From assembly GCF_003963535.1 (NCBI RefSeq), contig NZ_CP034539.1, forward strand, positions 10,416,001-10,480,000: a DNA stretch of 64,000 nucleotides, in the 5' to 3' direction. Within the stretch, counting starts at the first letter, position 1; the number at the start of each line of letters is the position of its first letter. The notes beneath the pieces are model-generated. The model had not been told where the DNA came from, ran no database searches, and saw nothing but the letters and a program-made list of their open reading frames with translations. This document shows, piece after piece, positions 26,620 to 36,050 of the stretch. A program made the position numbers and the translations under genes. This DNA is from Streptomyces cyaneochromogenes. GTDB lineage: Bacteria > Actinomycetota > Actinomycetes > Streptomycetales > Streptomycetaceae.

Positions 26620-27369
26620 GCTGTCCGGCCCGGCCCAGTCGCTGTAGCGGGTCTCGCCAAGGATCGCGTCACTGCCCGGCACCAGGTTCCCTCGCTTCGG
26701 CTCCGAAGCAGCGGGCGTGAGGGTCCGTGACAACCTCACGCGGGCCGTCCCGGGACAGCACAGCTAGGGCTTGCCGGAAGAAATCGTCCATCCGGAACCG
26801 CTCGGGCCCGGAAGACCTCGACCCTGCCGTTCAGCGGCGACCCGGTCGAGATTCGGCCCACCGCCTGTGCGACGTCGTCGCCCGCGATGGGTTGGAAGAG
26901 CACCGGGGCCAGCCGTACCGTGCCGCCGACGGTGGCGTGGCGTCGTCGGCGATGCTCCCGACGCACTCGAAGAACTGTGTCGCGTGCACGATCGAGTACG
27001 GGATCGAGGATTCTCGATCAACTGCTCCTGAGCGAGCTTCGCCTGGAAGTAGCCACTCTCGGGCAATCGCTCGGTCCCCACCACCGACAGTGCGACGTGG
27101 TGGGCGATGCCGGCTGCGGCTTCGGCGGCGAGCAGATTGCGCGCGGCGGTCTTGAAGAACCTCATCACCGCGCTGTCCTCGAAGGAGGGCGAGTTCGATA
27201 CATCGATCGCCACGGATGCGCCGGCCAGCGCGTCGGTGAGCCCTTCGCGGGTGAGGGTGTTGACCCCTGGCGCCGGTGCTGCCGCCACCGTCTCGTGGCC
27301 GTGCTGGGCGAGTTGCGACACGAGTCTGGAACCGATGTTGCCGGTGCCGCCGATTACGACGATCTTCAA
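26620..27369 (-). pseudogene. NmrA-like NAD(P)-binding protein, frameshifted
   Basis: The ATG at 27369 opens MKIVVIGGTGNIGSRLVSQL (Rossmann GGTGNIG at residues 7-13) and runs cleanly through AVMRFFKTAARNLLAAEAAA, HHVALSVVGTERL and YFQAKLAQEQLIE. The protein then moves through other frames: IPYSIVHATQFFECVGSIAD, VRLAPVLFQPIAGDDVAQAV, RMDDFFRQALAVL (with frame changes), PREVVTDPHARCFGAEA and NLVPGSDAILGETRYSDW. Reassembled it is a ~250-residue NAD(P)H-binding SDR-like protein with several independent shifts in its second half. Confidence 0.8.
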
Positions 27370-27583
27370 GGCAGAGCTTTCCGTTCGCCGGGCACCGGCC
27401 GCCGTTAAGACCGGGCAACCCTGTGGGGGTTGGCGACCCCGGCGAACTTCTTCACGTCGTCAGTTGAGGGAGTGAGGTACGGGGGGATCAACCGGGGGTG
27501 GCGCAGCCATCCCGTCTGATCGCTTCCCGCCAGGTCGCCGGGCGAACGATAAGGCGTCGTGGGTTGTCGTTGTCGGTGGTTTG

Positions 27584-28411
27584 TCAGCCTTGCGGGGTTC
27601 GGGCGTGGCTGGTCGCCCATTCGAGCGCGTAATCGGCCACCTGTTCCCAGCCAGGCTCGACACCGGTGAAGTGTGAGCGGTCCGGGAACTCGTAGGTCTC
27701 GGTCAGCGCCTCGGAGTTGCGGTACTTCTTCGCGTTGGAGCGGATCACCGAGGGCGGCATCAGGTGGTCCTTGCCGCCCATGATGAACAGCAGCGGCGCC
27801 CGGTCGTCCAGGTCGTAGTCGACCCAGGTCTCCTGGTGGCCTGGCTTCCAATTGGCTATCAGGCCGTAGGCCCACACCCAGCTGCCGGGCGCCGGGATGT
27901 GGAGGCGGTCGTACGCCGCGTCGGACTCCTCCCGGCTGCACGTGTTGGCGAACGCGTAGTGGAACTGCTCCTTGGTGAAGCCCACCGCGCGGTGCCGGTT
28001 GGCCGGGTTGGCGAGGATCGGGAACAGGGACTTGATCTGGGACGGCGGGTTCACCCGCACACCCTCGGGTGGCGCCGAGTCGATCGTCACGGCGGCGGCG
28101 CCCAACCCTCGGTTGACCAGGAGTTGGGTGAAGGTCCCGCCGAAGGAGTGGCCCATGATGATCGGCGGACGGTCCAGGCTCTCGACCACGTCGCTGAGAT
28201 GGTCGAGGGTTTCCGGGACGGATGCCGTGGCGATGATCTCGGGCTTTTCGCGCAGCGCCTCCACCTCGATCTCGAACCCCGGGTACGTCGGCACGACCAC
28301 CTCGTAGCCCTTCGCCCGGTAGTACTGCGCCCAGCGATCCCAGCTTCTGGCGGTCATCCAAAGCCCGTGGATCAGCACGATCGGCGGGGCATTGGTCGTC
28401 GGCTCGCTCAT
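27584..28411 (-). CDS. Alpha/beta hydrolase
   Basis: A 275-residue hydrolase; the ATG at 28411 follows GGAGG by three bases and is preferred to the longer frame from 28495. IVLIHGLWMTARSWDRW is the oxyanion region, GHSFGG at 87-92 the nucleophile elbow (Ser89), LLFIMGGKDHLMPPS carries the acid Asp, and FPDRSHFTG the His. The triad is complete. The protein resembles lysophospholipase/esterase-like Streptomyces hydrolases with a PPSQIKSLFPIL lid. Substrate unknown; no regulator is adjacent. Confidence 0.88.
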   Translation of the reverse strand: MSEPTTNAPPIVLIHGLWMTARSWDRWAQYYRAKGYEVVVPTYPGFEIEVEALREKPEIIATASVPETLDHLSDVVESLDRPPIIMGHSFGGTFTQLLVNRGLGAAAVTIDSAPPEGVRVNPPSQIKSLFPILANPANRHRAVGFTKEQFHYAFANTCSREESDAAYDRLHIPAPGSWVWAYGLIANWKPGHQETWVDYDLDDRAPLLFIMGGKDHLMPPSVIRSNAKKYRNSEALTETYEFPDRSHFTGVEPGWEQVADYALEWATSHARTPQG

Positions 28412-29072
28412 GGCCCTCCTTCCGATTGCCGGGCTGTAACAATCGTCGACCTCGAACAGCGGTCGTACAACCGCAGCGATGAAGTGGCGGCCCACCGGCG
28501 CACGCTCTGCACCGCCGCCCCTTCCGGGGGCGCCGATCGCTTCCGTGACTTCCTGGCCGTCCGCACATCGGCACGACCGGACGCCAAGTGTCGCGAAGGT
28601 CGGTTACGGTGCGTGCTGCTCGATCCCCGGCAGATGAGGGCGAAACTGAACCAATCCTGGGGCGCACGCCGGGGACCTGGACCGGTGCCCCGGACAGTCG
28701 CTTCGACAACGGGGCGTACCCAGGCTGAGCCCGTGATGGAGGCAGATCCGATGGAAGGGGCCGCCTGGCCAACGGTGTCCGGAAGACTCGCATCCGATGA
28801 TCTGCCCGAGATCGCGACCGAGGTGCCGGACCGGTCTGGGCCCCGCAACCTGCCCTCCACCTGCTTCGGCCTCGGCTCGGGCGGCAGCAGCGCAATGGTG
28901 GTACGGGCCGGGGTGTGCGACTGCACGGATGCGATCATGCCTCGGAGGGGCGAGGCTGTTGCTTGTGGCAATGCTGCGCTGTCTGCCCAGTGGCGGGGCG
29001 CATTGACGCTCCGTGGTCAGGCCGTGCAGGAGTCCTCAGCATCTCTCAGCCCCAGACCTCACGGAGTTCGCC
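28412..29072. other. Divergent intergenic region, nothing recognised
   Basis: About 660 bases between two divergently transcribed hydrolase genes. Both strands have long open frames, but their composition is shadow-like and no motif is seen. Regulatory sites may be present; I cannot point to one. Confidence 0.35.
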
Positions 29073-30047
29073 ATGACCGCTCCCTCTGGCTCCATCGTTC
29101 TGGAGCCCGCCGCCCAGCAGTTCGCAGATGCCACGTCCCAGCCGCCGTTCTTGTACGAACTGGGGCCCGAGAAGGCCCGCAAGGTGCTGGACGACCTTCA
29201 AGCGGAACCGATCGAGAAGCTCGATGTCGACTCAGAGTGGGTCACTGTTCCTGCCGATGTCGGCGATGTACGTGTCCGCATCGTCCGGCCCCGCGGCGCC
29301 GCGTCGCCCCTCCCCGTGGTTCTCTATATGCATGGCGGTGGCTGGATTCTGGGCAACGCCGACACCCATGATCGACTGGTGCGCGAGCTCGCGGACGGGG
29401 CACAGGCTGCGGTCGTGTTCGTCGAGTACACCCGCTCTCCCGAGGCGCACTACCCGGTGGCGATCGAGCAGGGCTACGCCACCGCTCAGTGGATCGTCCG
29501 AGAAGGCGCTGCCCACGGCCTCGATCCGGACCGCATGGCGGTGGCGGGCGACTCGGTCGGCGGAAACATGACGGCTGCTCTCGCCTTGATGGCCAAGGAG
29601 CGCGGCGACGTCCGTTTCGTGCATCAGTCCATGTACTACCCAGTCACCGACGCCGAAATGAACACCAAGTCCTACGCCGATCTCGCCACCGGCTACTTCC
29701 TCACCGCCCAGGCCATGGAATGGTTCTGGAACGCCTACATTCCCGACCGCGCGCAGCGCAGCGAGATCACCGCCTCTCCTCTGAAGGCCGACATCGATCA
29801 GCTCGCCGGTCTACCATCGGCCTTCCTCCTTGTCGACGAGGCAGATGTCCTACGCGACGAGGGCGAGGCGTACGCGGCCAAGCTCCGCGCCGCGGGCGTA
29901 GATATCACCACCGTGCGTTACGACGGCATCACCCACGACTTCATGATGCTCAACCCTCTCAGCGACACCCATGCCACCCGTGCGGCCGTTGCCCAGGCCG
30001 TCGCAGTGCTGCGCGACGCGCTGAGAAGTAGTGCCGCTCCGTCTTGA
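29073..30047 (+). CDS. HSL-type alpha/beta hydrolase (esterase/lipase)
   Basis: A 324-residue member of the hormone-sensitive-lipase family. The ATG at 29073 follows GGAG by six bases. HGGG at 87-90 is the family's oxyanion motif, GDSVGG at 159-164 the elbow (Ser161), VDEADVLRDEGEAY carries the acid Asp, and GITHDFMM the catalytic His. An N-terminal cap region (YELGPEKARKVLDDLQ) is present. Such enzymes cleave short-chain esters and act in the cytoplasm. Complete and probably active. Confidence 0.9.
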   Translation: MTAPSGSIVLEPAAQQFADATSQPPFLYELGPEKARKVLDDLQAEPIEKLDVDSEWVTVPADVGDVRVRIVRPRGAASPLPVVLYMHGGGWILGNADTHDRLVRELADGAQAAVVFVEYTRSPEAHYPVAIEQGYATAQWIVREGAAHGLDPDRMAVAGDSVGGNMTAALALMAKERGDVRFVHQSMYYPVTDAEMNTKSYADLATGYFLTAQAMEWFWNAYIPDRAQRSEITASPLKADIDQLAGLPSAFLLVDEADVLRDEGEAYAAKLRAAGVDITTVRYDGITHDFMMLNPLSDTHATRAAVAQAVAVLRDALRSSAAPS

Positions 30048-30131
30048 TCTGACGTTCCGTGACTCGGTCGGTGCTTCGTAGGCCGACGGTCGTTCTCCAG
30101 GGGCCAACTGCCTCACTTCGGCAGGCTCGGC

Positions 30132-30569
30132 ATGGCATCCGATTCCATCTGGCGATCCGCAGCGCGGCAGTTGCCGCTCAGGCTCCCCGTCGGCACGTTC
30201 TTGCTCAACTCCGCGCTGTCGAAACGCAGCGCGGACCAGGCCACCGCTGAGGGACTGCAGCAGTTCGCCACCACCGCCTACCCCTTCTTGGGCAAGCTCG
30301 ATGCCCAGCAGTTCGTCCGGCTGCTCTCTGCCGGGGAGACCGCCGTAGCCGCCGCACTGCTCCTTCCGGTGGTCCCTGCCGCTGTTGCCGGAGCCGCGCT
30401 GACCGCGTTCTCTGCCGGCACCCTCGGGCTATACCTGCGCGCGCCGGGCATGCGCAAGGAGGGCAGCCTGCGACCCACTGAGCAGGGAACCGCGCTGGCC
30501 AAGGATGTCTGGATGCTGGGCATCGGCATCTCCCTCATCGTCGAGGGCGTCAGCGATCACCGGTGGTAA
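30132..30569 (+). CDS. DoxX-like membrane protein
   Basis: A 145-residue protein starting at the ATG at 30132, with four hydrophobic segments: PLRLPVGTFLLNSALS, AVAAALLLPVVPAAVAGAAL, FSAGTLGLYL and VWMLGIGISLIVEG. Order and length match DoxX-family inner-membrane proteins. It follows the esterase by 85 bases in the same direction, so the two may be cotranscribed. Confidence 0.72.
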   Translation: MASDSIWRSAARQLPLRLPVGTFLLNSALSKRSADQATAEGLQQFATTAYPFLGKLDAQQFVRLLSAGETAVAAALLLPVVPAAVAGAALTAFSAGTLGLYLRAPGMRKEGSLRPTEQGTALAKDVWMLGIGISLIVEGVSDHRW

Positions 30570-30623
30570 CGAGGCGGATACGGTGTCGGCCAGGGCTCTG
30601 ACCGCATAGGTCCGCCAGGTTGT

Positions 30624-31790
30624 TCAGGCCACAGCGGCGAAGGGGCGTCCGCCCCAGCGGATGCCCTTCTCGCTTCGGATGCGGGCGCGTTCCTTGCGTT
30701 GGGCGGCGAGTACGGCGGCGTGGCGGGCGTTGGCATTGCGCCATCGAAGGTAGGCGTGCGGGGCCCGGGTCTGTGCGGGGTGGCTGTAGTGGTGGGAGTT
30801 GGCCAGGGTGAACTGCCGCAGCGGACCGAAGTGGGCGTCGATCGGGTTGGCCCAGGAGGCGTAGGTCGGCGTGAAGCACAGCTCGACTTTGTTTTTCTTC
30901 GCCCAGCGGCGGACGTCCTCTCCGGCATGGGCGGAGAGGTTGTCCAGGATGATGTGGATCGGGGCGCCGTCGGGTCGGGCGGCGCGGATCGACTTCAGCG
31001 CGGCCAGGGTGTTGGCGGTGCTCTTGCGGCGGCGGTTGACGCCCCACAACCGGTCGTCGCCGACGGAGTAGCAGCCGTGCAAGTACGTGACGCCGTGCGT
31101 GCGGCTGTAGGTCGCCGGGAGCCGGTCGGGCTTGCCCTGCTTGGCCCAGCAGGAGCCTGCGGTGGGCCGGAGGATGCCCAGGGGCCCGAACTCGTCGAAG
31201 GCGAACACCCGGTCCGGGAAATGCTCCAGCACGTGCTCGATGCGCTTGAGCTTGGCGTCGCGCTCGGGATCGGGCGACTCCGTCCAGGTCTTGGTCCGCT
31301 GGAAAGTGATGCCGCGGCGCTGGAGCGGGCAGCGTAAGGCTTCCCGGCCGATGCGGATGATACGTTCGTGCACTTTCCGCAGGTAGGAGGCGAGTTTGCG
31401 GATCGATCAGCGGGTGAAGGGCTGGCCGAGCTTGGCAGGGCGGGTCGTGGCCGTCTGGATGACGAAGTCCTCGTCGTCAGGGTCGAGCAGGCGGGGACGG
31501 CCTCCCGCCCACTGAGGGTCCAGGCAGGCCAGGCCAATCTCGTTGAATCGGTGGATCACGTCCCGGACGGTGTCCTCGTCGGCCTGGAGCAGCTGGGCGA
31601 TCACCGGGACCCGGTTCCCGCCCGCCGAGGCCGGCAGCATCATCGCGCGTCGGTAGCGCACCGAACTGGTGCCGCCTCGGCGCACGATCTGCTGCAGCTT
31701 CTGTCCTTCCGGGCCGGTCAGTCGGCGTACACGGACAGGCTCGGCCACTCGCACCTCCAGCGATCGAAACGAATGTGACCGTCCATCCAA
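30624..31790 (-). pseudogene. IS630-family transposase with one nonsense codon
   Basis: One frame runs from 31790 to 30624, interrupted only by a TGA at 31409-31407 where relatives have Trp (FTR-stop-SIRKLASYL). The N-terminal HTH part reads RRAMMLPASAGGNRVPVIAQ and EIGLACLDPQWAGGRPR. The catalytic part has FAFDEFGPLGI (first Asp), IHIILDNLSAHAGE (second Asp) and ASWANPIDAHFGPLR, where the usual catalytic Glu is Asp. A TGG-to-TGA change plus a Glu-to-Asp change make activity unlikely. No internal deletion. Confidence 0.88.
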
Positions 31791-31852
31791 CCGCCCCAGC
31801 CGCCAACTCGGCGAACCTTCCCGGTCACCGCACTAGCGATAGCGTGACCCTC

Positions 31853-32653
31853 ATGAGGGCTGAGGGCGAGGCGCTGGTCGGCGGCATGGCGAACGCGGGG
31901 GCGGTCTTCCGCCGGGGTGCTCTGGTGGAGCGGCCGGCGCCCCGCAACGCACCCGCCCTGCACGCCTATCTCCGTGCGCTGAAGGAGCGCGGATTCGAGG
32001 CGGCGCCGACCCCTGTCGGTCTCACCGAGGATGGCCGTGAGCAGCTGTCTTTCATTCCCGGCGACGTGGCTTTGCCGCCGTTCCCGGACTGGGCGATGAC
32101 GAAGACCGCCCTGGAATCGGTGGGGCGCTTGCTGCGGCGTCTGCATGAGGCCAGCGGTGCCGTCACTGTCGAGACCAGCGCCGGTTGGCCGAGGGGTCTC
32201 GCCGACCCGGAGGGAGGGACGATGCTGTGCCACAACGACGTGTGCCCGGAAAACGTCGTCTTCCGCGACGGCCGTGCCGCCGCCCTGATCGATTTCGATC
32301 AGGCGGCCCCGGGCCGTCCCCTCTGGGACGTCGCCATGACCGCCCGCTACTGGGCGCCCATGCTCGATCCCGCATCGGCAGCCGCCCTCCATCCCACCGG
32401 GCTGGATGTGCCCGCGCGGCTGCGGATCCTTGCCGACAGCTACGGCCTCTCCCCGCAGGACCGCACTGAGTTGCCTGGCGTTGTCGAGCAGGCCACCGAG
32501 GTTTGTCGGGCCTTCGTCGCCCGCCGTGTGGCTGACGGCGATCCTGTCTATCTCCAGGCGCTGACCGAGCATGGCGGATGGGAACGCTGGGACCGCATGC
32601 AGGCCTGGCTGGCCGACCGCCGCGAGACGTTCACAGCCGCCCTGCTGAACTGA
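31853..32653 (+). CDS. Aminoglycoside-phosphotransferase-like kinase
   Basis: A 266-residue APH/choline-kinase-fold protein. The ATG at 31853 is chosen over the frame start at 31775, which overlaps IS debris. It has VGRLLRRLHEASG, the catalytic loop LCHNDVCPENVVF (Asp as base and Asn for Mg), and AALIDFDQAAPGRPLWDVA in place of the DFG-type motif. The C-terminal helices read WERWDRMQAWL. A nucleotide-binding Gly-rich loop is weak, as in many family members. It may modify an antibiotic or phosphorylate a metabolite; the substrate cannot be told. Confidence 0.85.
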   Translation: MRAEGEALVGGMANAGAVFRRGALVERPAPRNAPALHAYLRALKERGFEAAPTPVGLTEDGREQLSFIPGDVALPPFPDWAMTKTALESVGRLLRRLHEASGAVTVETSAGWPRGLADPEGGTMLCHNDVCPENVVFRDGRAAALIDFDQAAPGRPLWDVAMTARYWAPMLDPASAAALHPTGLDVPARLRILADSYGLSPQDRTELPGVVEQATEVCRAFVARRVADGDPVYLQALTEHGGWERWDRMQAWLADRRETFTAALLN

Positions 32654-32912
32654 CCCTCCCAGACGTTCAAGTGGCGTCTGGCCGCGCGTAGCCGTAGGCG
32701 ACGTCGCGGAGTTCGGCTGCTGCGAGCCCGGACGCCCGGCCAGAGCAGCCCGACCATCCAGGCCGGGCAAGCACCGCTATGCCGTCGAGCAGACGCGCGT
32801 GCATCCCTCGCATGCCGACCCATTGGCTGGCGACAACTCCGGAAGCAGGGTGCAGGAGGACCGCCTCCAGCACTTCGGTAGTCTCCGCCCCTGCGACGAC
32901 GGGAGACAGACG

Positions 32913-33302
32913 ATGGTGGAAGCTGGGCCGGCGAAGCCTGCGAGACCCTGGTCCAGGGGGATTCTGTGCGGCGTCCTCTTCGGAGGTCTGGCCTCGGTGG
33001 TCTCCCTCGTCACTATCGGGAGGGTGTGGGCTGCGTGTGATGTCGGTGTCAACGCAGCGGCCAGCAGCATGACGTTGCTGTTCCTCGCCCCTCTCATATG
33101 GATTGGCGTAGCCATTTCCTGGGTCCTCCTGTACGGCACCCTCGGCAGACGTCACCGCAGCGCAGCACTGACCACAGGGCTCATCCTCACCGTGTGCGTC
33201 ACGTGGTGCCTGGTGACGCGGCTTGGCATGGTGGACTCCTACCCTGCCCCGCGATGCGCCGGAAACGTCCCGCCCTGGTGGCCGAGCTTCATCCCAACAT
33301 GA
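32913..33302 (+). CDS. Small membrane protein, three helices
   Basis: A 129-residue protein from the ATG at 32913 (after GGGAGA). It has three hydrophobic stretches: LCGVLFGGLASVVSLVTI, MTLLFLAPLIWIGVAISWVL and ALTTGLILTVCVTWCLV. The C-terminus ends PPWWPSFIPT. No family recognised; codon bias supports it. Confidence 0.62.
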   Translation: MVEAGPAKPARPWSRGILCGVLFGGLASVVSLVTIGRVWAACDVGVNAAASSMTLLFLAPLIWIGVAISWVLLYGTLGRRHRSAALTTGLILTVCVTWCLVTRLGMVDSYPAPRCAGNVPPWWPSFIPT

Positions 33303-33399
33303 CCACGAGGCCACGCCGTGAGGCGAACCCGGCCCAGGCAGGAGGCGGTTGCGGCCGCTCCGCGACCGGACGTGGAGTCCAGGACGACCCATCACCTCC

Positions 33400-33850
33400 A
33401 GAGCGCTGATCCCACGGCTGGTGAAGCCCCGGTAGCACAGGATCGATGAGCTGACGTCCGGGCGTGCGCCAACGCCACACGGATGTCGGTGAACTGGCTG
33501 CTGTGGGGCTGTCCCTCAGCGCCCGCGGCCGTCGCCTGCAACTGAACCGCAACATCGTATGGAGCTCTACCACGAGTTGCTCGCGCCTGCTGCAACGGTG
33601 GATACCAGGTCCTGAACCTCGCACCTTGACGTCGTGGATCATGAACCCGCAGGAGGAGCTACGTCCCTCGGATGCCACGCATCTGGAAGTCACACTGAAC
33701 GCCTGGCCGGAGATCGCCGCCGCCCACACCCTCTCCTACAGCTCGTGCGCCGTCGAGGGGCACGTCAACAGAATCAAGACGATCAAGCGCCAGTTGCACG
33801 GCCGAGCCTCCTTCACCTTGCTGAGAGCCCGCCACCTCCTGCAGCCGTGG
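33400..33850 (+). pseudogene. ISL3-family transposase remnant
   Basis: The plus strand reads RQRHTDVGELAAVGLSLSA, GRRLQLNRN, then after gaps TSWIMNPQEELRPSDATHLE and, near the end, LSYSSCAVEGHVNRIKTIKR (the C-terminal catalytic Glu region of ISL3, with S-S-x-A-V-E-G) and QLHGRASFTLLRARHLLQ. Much of the middle is deleted. Separate in sequence from the ISL3 relics at 18735 and 48985. Confidence 0.8.
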
Positions 33851-34108
33851 CCGTCACGGAGGCACGGTCACAACCCTCCAATTGGTTGTGCCCGCGCTCC
33901 ACGGCGAACGGCGTAGCCCTCACGGAAGCGCGGCCGCAACCGTTCAGCGGCCATTCCGAGCACCAAAGAGCCCTCTCTGAGGTACTCAGGGGCGATCATC
34001 CGCTGTACGTCCGCGCGCCGCCTCGCACGGCGTGCTATCGAGTTCGCCTCCGCCACACGCTTCAGGCGTGAGCGATGAGTTTGGGCGCCGGATCGGGTCT
34101 GCCCTGGC

Positions 34109-34726
34109 ATGACTCGAATTATCGCTGACATCTCGGTCTCTCTCGACGGCTTCGTCACCGGGCCCGACCCCAGCCCGGACAACGGTCTGGGCACCGGTGG
34201 CGAGGCCCTGCACACGTGGGCGTTTTCCGACGACCCCGACGACCGCCGGGTCCTGCGTGAGGGGACCGCCCGCTCGGGCGCCGTCGTCCTCGGCCGCCAC
34301 CTCTTCGACGTTGTCGACGGGCCGAAAGGCTGGGACGACACATCCGGCTACGGCGCCGGCGAGGTCGGCAAGCCAGCCTTCGTCGTCGTGACGAGTTCGC
34401 CGCCAGCGTCGGTGCGGACAACCAACCTCGACTGGACGTTCGTCACCACCGGCCTGCCCGATGCCGTCACCGCCGCGCGCGAGCGAGCCGAGGCGGCGTC
34501 GTCGGACAGCGGCAAGGACCTCGACGTCATCCTCATGGGCGGCGGCGCCACGGTCGCCTCGGCGCTCGACGCCGAGCTGGTCGACGCACTGACGCTGCAC
34601 CTCGCGCCCGTCGTGCTGGGCGCCGGGACACCACTGTTCACCGGCGCGGCGCCACGCACGCTGGTGCAGCGGAGCGTGATCTCGACATCGACCGCGACGC
34701 ACCTGACCTACGACCTCTTCCGGTGA
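34109..34726 (+). CDS. Dihydrofolate-reductase-like (RibD C-terminal) protein
   Basis: A 205-residue protein of the RibD_C family. MTRIIADISVSLDGFVTGPD is the N-terminal strand and substrate loop, GAVVLGRHLFDVVDG the cofactor turn, and DVILMGGGATVASALDAELV with LHLAPVVLGAGTPLF the NADPH-binding C-terminal part. It lacks a deaminase domain, so it is one of the stand-alone reductases of unknown substrate. The next gene begins four bases after its stop, giving a tight two-gene operon. Confidence 0.9.
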   Translation: MTRIIADISVSLDGFVTGPDPSPDNGLGTGGEALHTWAFSDDPDDRRVLREGTARSGAVVLGRHLFDVVDGPKGWDDTSGYGAGEVGKPAFVVVTSSPPASVRTTNLDWTFVTTGLPDAVTAARERAEAASSDSGKDLDVILMGGGATVASALDAELVDALTLHLAPVVLGAGTPLFTGAAPRTLVQRSVISTSTATHLTYDLFR

Positions 34727-34730
34727 TGGC

Positions 34731-35594
34731 ATGACCACGATCAACGCCAATGACATCGCCTTGGGCATCGAGTCGTTCGGTGACGACGACGCGCCACTCG
34801 TCCTGCTCGTGGGCGGGACGACGATGCTCTCCTGGCCCGACGCGTTGTGCGAGCGCCTCGCCGCCGACGGGCGCCGCGTGGTGCGCTACGACCTGCGCGA
34901 CAGCGGGGAGTCGACGACGACGGATCCGGCAGCGCCCGCCTACACCTTGCGCGACCTCGCCGCCGACGCGGCGGCCCTTGCTGGCGCGCTCGGCGGGGGG
35001 CCTGCGCACCTCGCGGGGACCGGCGTCGGCGGGATGGTCGCCCAGCTGGCCGTGCTCGACCATCCTGGCGCGTTCTGCGCTCTCACCCTGGTCGGCACCC
35101 GCGCGGTTGCCCCTGGCCCGCCCGACGATGACCTCCCCGACCATGACCAGGCGACGATGAGCCGGCTGTTCGCGCGTCCGATGCCCGATTGGACCGACCG
35201 CGAGGCGGTTGCAGAGTTCGCCGCCGCCGGCGCGGAGATCCTCGGCGACGACCCCGTCGCCGCACGCGCAATCGCTGCGCGCGTCTGGGACCGCACGCCC
35301 GGCACCGCACCCACGGTCCAGATGGCCAACCAGATGGGCATGGTGTTTTCCAGGCTCGACTGCACACCCCGCTGGCGCGAGCGCCTGCCCGAGATCGAGG
35401 TCCCCACGCTCGTCGTCCACGGCCGCCGCGACCGGTTCTTCCCCGTCGGCAACGGGGAGGCGATCGCGCGCGAGATCCCCGGGGCACGGCTGCTCGTCCT
35501 CAAAGAGGCCGCCACTGCCATCCCCGATGCGGCGGTCGGCGAGGTCACCGAGGCGATGCTCACGCTCGGATACTGGCGACCAGTCCTGCGGTAG
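34731..35594 (+). CDS. Alpha/beta-hydrolase-fold protein lacking Ser and His
   Basis: A 287-residue protein with a full alpha/beta hydrolase fold: VLLVGGTTMLSWPDALCERL, VVRYDLRDSGESTTTDPAAP, VPTLVVHGRRDRFFPVGNGE. At the elbow the family's G-x-S-x-G-G is GTGVGG (residues 96-101), so residue 98 is Gly instead of Ser. Where the GH-x-x-P His should be, the sequence is EAATAIPDAAV with no His. The acid Asp (GRRD) remains. The reading frame is otherwise clean, so this may be a non-hydrolytic binding or partner protein. It is coupled to the upstream reductase. Confidence 0.82.
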   Translation: MTTINANDIALGIESFGDDDAPLVLLVGGTTMLSWPDALCERLAADGRRVVRYDLRDSGESTTTDPAAPAYTLRDLAADAAALAGALGGGPAHLAGTGVGGMVAQLAVLDHPGAFCALTLVGTRAVAPGPPDDDLPDHDQATMSRLFARPMPDWTDREAVAEFAAAGAEILGDDPVAARAIAARVWDRTPGTAPTVQMANQMGMVFSRLDCTPRWRERLPEIEVPTLVVHGRRDRFFPVGNGEAIAREIPGARLLVLKEAATAIPDAAVGEVTEAMLTLGYWRPVLR

Positions 35595-35629
35595 AGCACC
35601 TCCTGGCCTCCACAAACATCGCCTGCCCC

Positions 35630-35870
35630 TCATCTGTTACCGGCGGCTCGCCCGTTGATGTGGGCCCGCAGCAGCTCCACCGACAGATCGTGGCCGTAGT
35701 GATCGGCCAGATCCATGGGGGAGTGCCCGTCTGGATCTGCCAGCCCCGGATCAGCCCCGAAGACCAGCAGCACAGCAGTGATATGCACAGTCAACGGCTT
35801 CCCGCTCTGCAGGGAGCGGTCGCCCTCGACATCGATCGCGTGCGTCAGCAGCGTCGTGTTGCTGAAGACC
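35630..35870 (-). pseudogene. Ankyrin-repeat gene, 3' part only
   Basis: The minus-strand frame ends TTLLTHAIDVEGDRSLQSGK, VHITAVLLVFGADPGLADPD, GHSPMDLADHYGHDLSVELL: two ankyrin repeats and a terminal cap. Its upstream part in the same frame is not ankyrin but IS5-type transposase (LRRHDTLAQIAAGFGISVG), so the open frame 35630-36025 is a chimera. The ankyrin gene lost its 5' end to the insertion. Confidence 0.72.
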
Positions 35871-36050
35871 TCATCGGGATCGGCCTCGCGCAGGACCTTG
35901 AGCACGCCCGGCGCAGCTGCTGCGCGCAGGCTGATCACGGTGGTTGTGTAAGCGTGGGCGGTGCCCACCGAGATACCGAAGCCGGCGGCAATCTGGGCCA
36001 GGGTGTCGTGTCGGCGCAGGTTCACCAGGCCGACCGTCGAGCGCTCCGCG
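35871..36050 (-). mobile_element. IS5-group transposase HTH fragment
   Basis: The minus strand reads GLVNLRRHDTLAQIAAGFGI, SVGTAHAYTTTVISL, APGVLKVLREADPDE, the N-terminal HTH part of transposases with a DDE_Tnp_4 core. It lies between a truncated ankyrin gene and a truncated DUF6000 gene. No catalytic part remains. Confidence 0.72.

Noticed and set aside
28412..29072. Possible regulator remnant between two hydrolase genes
   Set aside because: Considered AraC and LuxR remnants, but no helix-turn-helix or cupin signature could be matched in any frame.
27764..29371. 535-codon plus-strand frame
   Set aside because: Covers the antisense of one hydrolase, the intergenic region and the wrong frame of another; no motif of its own.
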